Below, one piece after another: positions 1 through 4,633 of a DNA stretch of 10,859 bases (the stretch's first letter is position 1; each line of letters opens with the position of its first letter). The notes beneath the pieces were generated by a model. The model worked only from the letters and a program-made list of their open reading frames with translations, searched no databases and was not told the origin of the DNA. Made by a program: the position numbers and the translations under genes. Source of the stretch: an uncultured Anaerolineaceae bacterium (lineage in GTDB: Bacteria > Chloroflexota > Anaerolineae > Anaerolineales > Anaerolineaceae); assembly GCA_937894825.1 (NCBI GenBank), contig CALCQT010000110.1, forward strand, positions 1-10,859, written 5' to 3'.

Positions 1-923
1 TTCAGGGTCACCCGAAAATGGGTATAGGCATGTTTATACGTTCCGAACGGCGCTTTTATTATAACGTCCGCCGCCAGTTCTTCCCGAATTTCACGCCGCA
101 AACATTCTTCCAGCGTCTCGCCATCCTCAATTTTTCCGCCGGGGAACTCCCACAAGCCGGCCAACAACCCATTGTCAGGACGCTGTGCCAGCAGGTACTG
201 CGCAACCCCATCTGTCCCCATCCGGCGAATCACGGCTGCCGTCACGACATAATGGGGAATCGCCTTTGGCGGGATCACGACCGGACGCTCAGCGACTGTG
301 CCGTTGCGAAACGCCAGACAATCCGCGGCCACCGGACAGCTTGCACAGAGCGGTCTCAGCGGGATGCAGATCAACGAGCCCAGATCCATCAGCGCTTCGT
401 TATAATCACCCGGCCGTTCCTGGTCAAGCAGCTCCTCCGCCATCTGCCACAGCAGGCGCTCACCTTCCGTCGAGCGGGCGGGCAGCGCAACATCGCCAAT
501 GCGGGCATAGATACGGCGAATGTTCCCGTCCAGCGCCGCGACCGGCTGGCTAAAGGCAATCGAAGCGATCGCACCGGCAGTGTAACGTCCGACGCCGGGC
601 AATTTCTGAATTTCTTTCGGATCCGAAGGAAAAACGCCGCCCATTTCATGAAAAATGATCCCGGCAGCTTTGTGAAGCGAACGGGCGCGGCTGTAGTATC
701 CCAGCCCTTCCCACATCTTCAACACGGACTGTTCATCAGCCGCCGCCAGGGTTGCAAGGTCCGGGAAAAGCGCCATCCAGCGCTGATAGTATGGGATGAC
801 CGTCTCGACACGGGTCTGCTGGAGCATGATTTCGGAAATCCAGACGTGATAAGGCGAGCGCTGTTCCCGCCAGGGCAAGATACGCTTATTTTGATCAAAC
901 CAGCTCAGGATTTTCTTTTGCAT
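1..923 (-). CDS. mutY: A/G-specific adenine DNA glycosylase MutY (3' end beyond window)
   Basis: Base-excision repair enzyme that removes adenine mispaired with 8-oxoguanine. The minus-strand reading has no stop before the left edge; 307 codons are visible. Seen in order: N-terminal WF...LPWR (8-19); VWISEIMLQQT with the catalytic Glu at residue 31; the helix-hairpin-helix LPGVGRYTAGA (108-118); the catalytic Asp in ALDGN (132); an iron-sulfur loop with Cys 186, 193, 196 and 202 in exact C-x6-C-x2-C-x5-C spacing; and a C-terminal MutT-like Nudix domain with a full box (GGKIEDGETLEE, then REIREE). All key residues are present, so it should be active. The start is uncertain. ATG at 923 gives the usual MutY N-terminus but lies directly after a terminator hairpin and has no Shine-Dalgarno. 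An in-frame ATG at 953 would add ten hydrophobic residues and has AAGGGGA upstream, but that sequence is also a stem of the hairpin. The last part of the Nudix domain lies outside the window. Confidence 0.95.
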   Translation of the reverse strand, partial: MQKKILSWFDQNKRILPWREQRSPYHVWISEIMLQQTRVETVIPYYQRWMALFPDLATLAAADEQSVLKMWEGLGYYSRARSLHKAAGIIFHEMGGVFPSDPKEIQKLPGVGRYTAGAIASIAFSQPVAALDGNIRRIYARIGDVALPARSTEGERLLWQMAEELLDQERPGDYNEALMDLGSLICIPLRPLCASCPVAADCLAFRNGTVAERPVVIPPKAIPHYVVTAAVIRRMGTDGVAQYLLAQRPDNGLLAGLWEFPGGKIEDGETLEECLRREIREELAADVIIKAPFGTYKHAYTHFRVTL

Positions 924-930
924 TGGCTTA

Positions 931-967
931 TAAAAAAGAAGGGGAACCAGCATCGGCCGGTCCCCTT
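931..967 (-). terminator. Intrinsic terminator after the metallo-hydrolase operon
   Basis: On the minus strand the left arm AAGGGGACCGGC pairs with GCTGGTTCCCCTT around a CGAT loop. This is about a 12-bp stem with one G-U pair and a bulged T, followed at once by CTTTTTTAT. It begins 43 nt after the TAG of the small barrel protein (1010) and ends 8 nt before the mutY ATG at 923. It should end the operon coming from 1997. Its stem also holds the only Shine-Dalgarno-like sequence near mutY, so readthrough or attenuation is possible. Confidence 0.8.
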
Positions 968-1009
968 ACAAATAAGTAATCGTCAGGAATGGATCGCGCC
1001 CGAAACCGG

Positions 1010-1312
1010 CTAAAACTGAAAACCCTGCCGGGCCGGGACGATTTTCGCCTCAAAATTCTGAATGAAGCGCTGCAGCCGTTCGAGCAACATCGCCCATTCC
1101 GGTTTCGCCATACGCTGATCCGCCTCCAGTTCGTTGGGGAGGAGCGCACAAATCATGACCTGCGGTTGATTGCCATAGATGGTCGCCCAGGCGTCTGACA
1201 ATTCAAACCCCATCCGGTTCAGACTGGGAACAAATTCACGCACCAGGAAATCAAAATATTCCTGTTCATGGTTCGCAAGGATATCCCAGGTCATGATCAA
1301 TTTAACCGGCAT
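1010..1312 (-). CDS. Small dimeric alpha/beta-barrel-like protein, about 100 aa
   Basis: Predicted soluble protein of 100 aa with no signal peptide or membrane segment. The pattern (MPVKLIMTWDI, then a helix EYFDFLVREFVPSLNRMG, a strand WATIYG, a strand QVMICALLP, a helix, and a C-terminal GFQF) resembles ferredoxin-like dimeric barrels of the NIPSNAP/antibiotic-monooxygenase type. From memory, very similar proteins are common in Anaerolineae. The biochemical role is unknown. The start at 1312 (ATG CCG) is chosen because GGGGA lies 5 nt upstream; ATG at 1318 is a close alternative. A longer in-frame start at 1354 would add a Lys/Arg-rich stretch lying inside the upstream gene and is unlikely. 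The gene overlaps the 3' end of the metallo-hydrolase by 11 nt, which suggests translational coupling and a shared role. Confidence 0.7.
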   Translation of the reverse strand: MPVKLIMTWDILANHEQEYFDFLVREFVPSLNRMGFELSDAWATIYGNQPQVMICALLPNELEADQRMAKPEWAMLLERLQRFIQNFEAKIVPARQGFQF

Positions 1313-1997
1313 TTTCATCCCCGTCTTCGGGCTCTTCCGTTTCCGGCATTTCACCCTGCTGCGGGTGATTCAGGATGACAACCTTAGTCTCTTCAGGCAA
1401 TTGAGAAACGCCATTAACCTTGTAAGAAGTAAAAACATCCTCCGTCTGCGTGATACCCATTTCTTTCAGGAATTTTGAAAGCGGATCCAGTTCCGGAACG
1501 GTCAAAGGAACGGAATAGTGCATGGGGATCACCACGTTTGGCTTGATCAGGCTGATCAGCTCAACCGCTTTGGATGCGTTCAGCGCATTGCCGCCGCCCA
1601 CAGGGACGAGAAGGATATGGATGGTGCCATAATGTTCCAGCTCGGACATGGAAGGAATGCGGTTCAAATCACCCAAATGGGCAACAAAGAGACCGTTATA
1701 TTCGATCACATAAAGCGTGTTCGTGAATGAATCAGCGTCTTTTGCATTGGTGCGATAGCCATTAATAAAAACATTATGGATCTCATATTCGCCCGGACCG
1801 GTGATGAGAAAAGGATCGCCTTTCACACCATCAACAAAACTGTGCCCCGGTTGACTACAACTGACCGTGACGATATCGCTTTTAAGTTTTAATGCGTCGT
1901 ATCCAATTGCCTGATGGTTGTAAGGGTCACAGACAACGGTGCCCATCCCTCTTTCAGTGATCCGAAAGCAGGAATGTCCGTACCAGGTTATTTCCAT
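1302..1997 (-). CDS. UlaG-like metallo-beta-lactamase-fold protein with degraded metal motif
   Basis: Cytoplasmic 231-aa protein of the beta-lactamase-superfamily domain 2 group (COG2220). Family features seen: the N-terminus ITWYGHSCF (His8), DPY (24-26), GPGEYEI (67-73), HLGDL (His107, Asp110), LLVPVGGG (129-136) and IPMHYS (His160). The central H-x-H-x-D-H motif expected after VTVS is replaced by Cys47-Ser-Gln49-Pro-Gly51-His52, so only its last His remains. I re-read this from the bases (AGT TGT AGT CAA CCG GGG CAC) and see no frameshift. Metal binding at one site is probably altered or lost. The C-terminal 15 residues are acidic and likely disordered. The start at 1997 has GGAGG 4 nt upstream. 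A consensus TATAAT lies about 55 nt upstream. First gene of a two-gene operon; substrate unknown. Confidence 0.88.
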   Translation of the reverse strand: MEITWYGHSCFRITERGMGTVVCDPYNHQAIGYDALKLKSDIVTVSCSQPGHSFVDGVKGDPFLITGPGEYEIHNVFINGYRTNAKDADSFTNTLYVIEYNGLFVAHLGDLNRIPSMSELEHYGTIHILLVPVGGGNALNASKAVELISLIKPNVVIPMHYSVPLTVPELDPLSKFLKEMGITQTEDVFTSYKVNGVSQLPEETKVVILNHPQQGEMPETEEPEDGDENAG

Positions 1998-2052
1998 TCA
2001 TCCTCCAAAATTCGCGCGGTGGGCGGAAGTGAAGCTTCCAACACCTGCGCTA

Positions 2053-2081
2053 ATTATACATCAGAGCGTGGTTTGTCGGCA
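2053..2081 (-). promoter_or_regulatory. Likely promoter of the metallo-hydrolase operon
   Basis: On the minus strand a perfect TATAAT -10 box (2053-2058) lies 55 nt upstream of the ATG at 1997. The hexamer 17 bp further upstream is TGCCGA, a poor -35 match. The -10 call is good and the -35 call is weak. No operator resembling those of the TetR-linked promoters is seen here. Confidence 0.5.
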
Positions 2082-2202
2082 TAAACCGGAAAACGTCCGC
2101 CGATTTTTAAGAAGACAGAAATCTTTTTTTATTAAATTGCTGCGTTTTTTCCTGATTAAAGACACTTCTTTCGCATGATCATTGACACATCCAGCATTTC
2201 GA

Positions 2203-2263
2203 GCTTGACAGGTCAAGGAGAATTTAGTAATATATGAACTATAAAAGAATATAAAGTTCATAT
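2203..2263 (+). promoter_or_regulatory. Promoter and predicted TetR operator (copy A), before the secreted protein
   Basis: TTGACA (2205-2210), a 17-bp spacer and TAATAT (2228-2233) form a near-consensus sigma-A promoter. The -35 box is half of the palindrome TTGAC-AG-GTCAA (2205-2216). A second perfect inverted repeat, TATATGAACT (2231-2240) with AGTTCATATA (2255-2264), spans the expected transcription start. Aligned without gaps to 3851-3909, about 46 of 59 bases match. Both inverted repeats fit binding of a dimeric repressor; the TetR protein encoded at 3203-3790 is the natural candidate. Confidence 0.72.
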
Positions 2264-2397
2264 AAAGAGAGCGTATCCCGATTCTGCAGATCGGTTCCTA
2301 AAAAAGAAGGTATTTTCGAATCTCAGGAAAACCTTTGGTTTCCAAAAAGGAGGCACAAACAGAAAAAAACTGACATAAAAGTTGAAAAGAGAAATTC
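2264..2397 (+). other. Start of the long 5' leader of the secreted-protein transcript
   Basis: From the expected start near 2240 to the ATG at 2490 the leader is about 250 nt, far longer than that of the co-regulated ABC operon (about 45 nt). It holds a hairpin, GGAAAACC (2326-2333) with GGTTTCC (2337-2343) and one bulge. Directly after it comes a strong Shine-Dalgarno-like AAGGAGG (2347-2353) with no start codon at a usable distance. No known riboswitch class was recognised. It may be a regulatory leader or simply a remnant. Confidence 0.35.
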
Positions 2398-2493
2398 ATG
2401 AATGGAAAAAAATTCGCTTCAATCAACAAACAATTGTTGCTGAAACTAAAAAAATTGCTTATTAATTCTGAGAAAGGATATAAATTCCTATGA
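2398..2493 (+). CDS. Possible 31-codon leader ORF coupled to the secreted protein
   Basis: ATG at 2398 opens a 31-codon frame that ends in TGA at 2491-2493, so its stop overlaps the next start in the classic ATGA arrangement. The purine-rich AAAAGAGA just upstream is a weak ribosome-binding site. The product is basic and rich in Lys and Leu (for example NKQLLLKLKKLL, residues 10-21), with no signal peptide. It could be a leader peptide that delivers ribosomes to the next gene, a true small peptide, or chance. Only the overlap and placement support it. A weak hairpin, CAACAA-ACAA-TTGTTG, lies inside it at 2424-2439. Confidence 0.35.
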   Translation: MNGKKFASINKQLLLKLKKLLINSEKGYKFL

Positions 2494-2903
2494 AAACCAA
2501 AATCTATTTACTTTGTGTCGTAATTTTTTTATCGTTTCTTTCCGTTGGGATTGCGAACGCAGAAGAGGATAATGAGATCGTACATGCTTCCGATTTGACC
2601 GGAACCGCAAACAGCTATTTGAATGAAATTTCTGAATTACCAGGAAAAATCGATGAACTGCTGTGTGAAGGAAATAAAGAGGAATATCGGAAAACGCTGC
2701 AGGAATTAGCAACCGCAATATCAAACGCGACCGTAACAATCCAGGACATGGGGAAGGAAATTCCTTCTGGACTTTGGAATGTATACAGTATCATCACAGC
2801 GAATCCCGCTTGCGGAATTGGCGCCCGCGCCACCGGCGCGGCGGATTTAGCGCGGGAAAAGTGGAATCTGATCGTGCGGGACTATGCCCAGGATGATGAA
2901 TAA
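2490..2903 (+). CDS. Small secreted protein of unknown family
   Basis: A 137-aa product with a clear Sec signal peptide: MKTK, a hydrophobic core at about 5-21, and a likely signal peptidase I cut after ANA (residue 24). There is no lipobox cysteine, so it is not a typical lipoprotein. The mature part (about 113 aa) is acidic and largely helical in pattern. It has two cysteines (59 and 108) that could form a disulfide, and a glycine/alanine-rich stretch CGIGARATGAA (108-118) before an acidic tail. I do not recognise the family. The start at 2490 has AAAGGA 11 nt upstream, and the 31-codon ORF overlaps it by 4 nt. Its promoter is nearly the same as that of the ABC transporter 1.4 kb downstream, so the two should be expressed together. 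It might be exported cargo, an extracytoplasmic partner of the permease, or a stress protein; which one is not visible. Confidence 0.8.
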   Translation: MKTKIYLLCVVIFLSFLSVGIANAEEDNEIVHASDLTGTANSYLNEISELPGKIDELLCEGNKEEYRKTLQELATAISNATVTIQDMGKEIPSGLWNVYSIITANPACGIGARATGAADLAREKWNLIVRDYAQDDE

Positions 2904-2967
2904 CTGAGTTTCGGTTTCAAAAGAGACAGGATATCCGGTAGTGGCGGTAACCTGTAGAAGAAGAACT

Positions 2968-2994
2968 TTTTGCAGAATATCGACTGCTGCAAAA
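2968..2994. repeat. Inverted repeat TTTTGCAG / CTGCAAAA
   Basis: Perfect 8-bp arms, TTTTGCAG (2968-2975) and CTGCAAAA (2987-2994), flank an 11-nt loop, 65 nt after the secreted-protein stop. There is no T-tract after it on either strand. It could be a 3' stabilising hairpin or a binding site; no function is assigned. Confidence 0.45.
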
Positions 2995-3059
2995 TTCAAA
3001 AATCAGACTGGGATAGATACCATATTAAAACGGGAAATTCCTGGTTGATTCACAAACCC

Positions 3060-3092
3060 GATGGGAGTTGTTCATATAAAGCAGCTCCCATC
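3060..3092 (+). repeat. Long hairpin in the 3' region of the secreted-protein transcript
   Basis: GATGGGAG (3060-3067) pairs with CTCCCATC (3085-3092). With two G-U pairs the plus-strand RNA stem extends to 13 bp around the loop CATATAA. The minus-strand RNA would have A-C mismatches at the wobble positions, so the hairpin favours plus-strand RNA and may define the 3' end of that transcript. No U-run follows. Confidence 0.45.
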
Positions 3093-3202
3093 TGAAACGA
3101 GCAATAACCGGAAAGAAGCCTCAGGTTTGTTTTTTGAAGGATATTTTTCGTTTGAGCTCAAGATCGTATTTGTCCGGACTGAATTCAAACAATCCCGATA
3201 TC

Positions 3203-3790
3203 TTATTCCCGGATCAGACCATCCAAAAATAGCATGTTTATCTCTCTCGCCAGATTAGGATTACGCTCAATCTTTTCGCGGATTTCCTTGTTATGCATTA
3301 AGTAGGTTTGAATCATCTCGATAAATATTTCAATTGCAGTATCGGATGCATCAGCAGAAAAAACACCGGATTTTTTGCCTTTTTCAATAAAGGTCATCAC
3401 AAGTTCTTTGTTGGAGGCATTAAAAGCATCAACATACTGTCGGAGTTCCGGGTCGCTTTCAACCGCTTCAAAGAAAAACCGTAAGCTGTACGAGCCATAA
3501 TACCATGTGCGAATCTGAATATATTGTTCGATTTTATCGACAAAATTACCTTCTTCTTCAATCAGCGCCTTAATTTTCTCAATGCTTTCATCCAACATAT
3601 CCATGATGAGAACGCGCCGAAGGTTGTCTTTGCTGCCAAAAAAATTATAGATGGACACCTTGGAGACGTGCGCTTTCTCCGCAATCTCTGTCATCGTCAC
3701 TTTATCGAAACCATATTGATCAAACAGTTCCAAAGCTACATGCATGATCGCCTTTTTCTTTTCGTTTCTTCTTTTTTCAAATCCGTCCAA
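3203..3790 (-). CDS. TetR/AcrR-family transcriptional regulator
   Basis: A 195-aa DNA-binding repressor, the usual length for the family. The N-terminal TetR helix-turn-helix is clear: KKAIMHVALELFDQYGF (12-28), VTMTEIAEKAHVS (31-43), and the recognition helix and turn KVSIYNFFGSKDNL (44-57). The rest is helical and forms the ligand-binding and dimer domain; the ligand cannot be read from sequence. The start is placed at TTG (3790) with GGAG 7 nt upstream. The longer ATG frame from 3859 would begin upstream of the gene's own -10 box and is rejected. Divergent from the ABC operon over a short gap packed with shared promoter and operator elements, so autoregulation and control of the transporter are likely. 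A matching element before the secreted protein suggests a third target. Confidence 0.92.
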   Translation of the reverse strand: MDGFEKRRNEKKKAIMHVALELFDQYGFDKVTMTEIAEKAHVSKVSIYNFFGSKDNLRRVLIMDMLDESIEKIKALIEEEGNFVDKIEQYIQIRTWYYGSYSLRFFFEAVESDPELRQYVDAFNASNKELVMTFIEKGKKSGVFSADASDTAIEIFIEMIQTYLMHNKEIREKIERNPNLAREINMLFLDGLIRE

Positions 3791-3835
3791 AGGTGCGCTC
3801 CAAAGATGTGAACTATTTAAACTTAATGTGTAAAT

Positions 3836-3864
3836 AATATAGCATATAGCGCTTGACAAGTCAA
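3836..3864 (-). promoter_or_regulatory. tetR promoter
   Basis: On the minus strand: TTGACT (-35, 3859-3864), a 17-bp spacer and TATATT (-10, 3836-3841). The leader to the TTG start is about 40 nt and contains the AGTTCA element. The -35 box is the right half of the shared palindrome, so RNA polymerase at this promoter and at the ABC promoter probably exclude each other. Confidence 0.75.
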
Positions 3865-3881
3865 ACCGAGAATAGTAATAT
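3853..3881 (+). promoter_or_regulatory. Promoter of the ABC transporter operon
   Basis: TTGACA (3853-3858), a 17-bp spacer and TAATAT (3876-3881) are the same boxes and spacing as the promoter at 2205-2233. The start is expected near 3888, leaving a short leader to the ATG at 3932. Confidence 0.8.
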
Positions 3882-3931
3882 ATAAACTAAAAACGTTTCT
3901 AAAGTTCATTTTTCACAAAAGGAACCTTGAC

Positions 3932-4633
3932 ATGACTGATATTATCTTTGAGAAAGTGAAGAAAGCATATCGAATGGGAGAAATTACCATCCATGCGGCA
4001 AATGATGTGTCATTTAAAATCAAAAACGGAGAACTGTGCGTTCTTCTTGGACCTTCCGGCGCCGGAAAGACCACCGTGCTCAACCTGTTAGGAGGCATGG
4101 ATACGGCTACATCCGGAAAAATCTTTTCCGCGGGGGAAGATATTACCGCGATGAATGATTTGGAGCTCACCAATTACCGAAGGTTCAAAATCGGATTTGT
4201 TTTTCAGTTTTATAACCTGATCCCCAATCTAACTGCGCTGGAAAATGTAGAACTGGCAAAACAGGTTTGTAAATCACCGATGAAACCGGAAGATGCCCTG
4301 CAAATCGTCGGATTAAATAACAGAATAAACAATTTCCCGACACAGCTTTCCGGTGGCGAACAACAGCGCGTCGCCATTGCGCGGGCTGTCTGTAAAAACC
4401 CGGATCTGCTTCTTTGCGACGAACCTACGGGCGCGCTGGATACCGAAACGGGCAAAACCGTTCTTGGTGTTTTGTCCGATATCAGCCGCAAGATGGGTAA
4501 AACAGTCGTTATTGTCACCCACAATTCGCTTTTAGCGCCGACTGCCGACCGCCTGATTGAAATGACAAACGGCAAAGTGGTCCGGGAAGTAGCGCAGGAC
4601 GCTCCCGCAGATTTGGAGAAAATACAATGGTGA
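3932..4633 (+). CDS. ABC transporter ATPase, MacB/LolD type
   Basis: A 233-aa nucleotide-binding subunit that should dimerise under the FtsX-type permease encoded next. All motifs are intact: Walker A GPSGAGKT (40-47), Q-loop Gln92 in FQFYNL, signature LSGGEQQR (139-146), Walker B LLLCDE (159-164) with catalytic Glu164, D-loop GALD (167-170) and switch His197 in VTHN. The LSGGEQQR variant and the overall length are typical of the MacB/LolD/FtsE group, which drives mechanotransmission or export rather than import. AAAGGA lies 8 nt upstream of the ATG. The gene ends in TGA after the permease start, a 7-nt overlap that implies coupled translation. Function in this system: export, lipoprotein or peptide handling, or envelope stress; substrate not readable. 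Confidence 0.95.
   Translation: MTDIIFEKVKKAYRMGEITIHAANDVSFKIKNGELCVLLGPSGAGKTTVLNLLGGMDTATSGKIFSAGEDITAMNDLELTNYRRFKIGFVFQFYNLIPNLTALENVELAKQVCKSPMKPEDALQIVGLNNRINNFPTQLSGGEQQRVAIARAVCKNPDLLLCDEPTGALDTETGKTVLGVLSDISRKMGKTVVIVTHNSLLAPTADRLIEMTNGKVVREVAQDAPADLEKIQW

Larger units (their letters stand above)
2904..3202. other. Gap between convergent genes, no supported gene
   Basis: About 300 bp lie between the secreted-protein gene and the end of tetR. I see no convincing gene. A 65-codon frame starting at 3061 has no ribosome-binding site and runs into tetR. The gap holds two inverted repeats, given separately. Neither is followed by a clear T-run, so termination of both genes is not explained by a standard intrinsic terminator. 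Confidence 0.6.
3809..3908. promoter_or_regulatory. Symmetric operator region between tetR and the ABC operon (copy B)
   Basis: The 100-bp region is organised symmetrically. The palindrome TTGAC-AA-GTCAA (3853-3864) sits at its centre, TGAACT (3809-3814) marks the left end and AGTTCA (3903-3908) the right end, each 44.5 bp from the centre. Each promoter therefore has AGTTCA starting exactly 21 nt after its -10 box. Copy A before the secreted protein keeps the same central palindrome and rightward spacing. This is the expected layout for a self-regulating repressor controlling divergent genes. Confidence 0.7.

Noticed and set aside
18..1013. Long plus-strand open frame of 331 codons
   Set aside because: It lies antisense to mutY, whose motifs (catalytic Glu/Asp, HhH, four-Cys cluster, Nudix box) are unmistakable. 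The plus-strand product is Arg/Pro-rich with no recognisable domain.
1313..1354. Longer start for the small barrel protein at 1354
   Set aside because: The added Lys/Arg-rich residues lie within the upstream gene and do not resemble the family N-terminus. ATG 1312 has GGGGA at a suitable distance.
2256..3081. Exact 12-mer GTTCATATAAAG at 2256-2267 and 3070-3081
   Set aside because: A few shared 12-mers are expected by chance in an AT-rich window of this size. The second copy lacks the palindrome and promoter boxes, so I do not call it an operator.
3061..3258. 65-codon plus-strand frame in the convergent gap
   Set aside because: No ribosome-binding site, its start is inside a hairpin, and its end overlaps the tetR 3' end.
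3791..3859. N-terminal extension of the TetR protein to an ATG at 3859
   Set aside because: It would start upstream of the gene's own -10 box (3836-3841). TTG at 3790 has a good Shine-Dalgarno and gives the normal family length.
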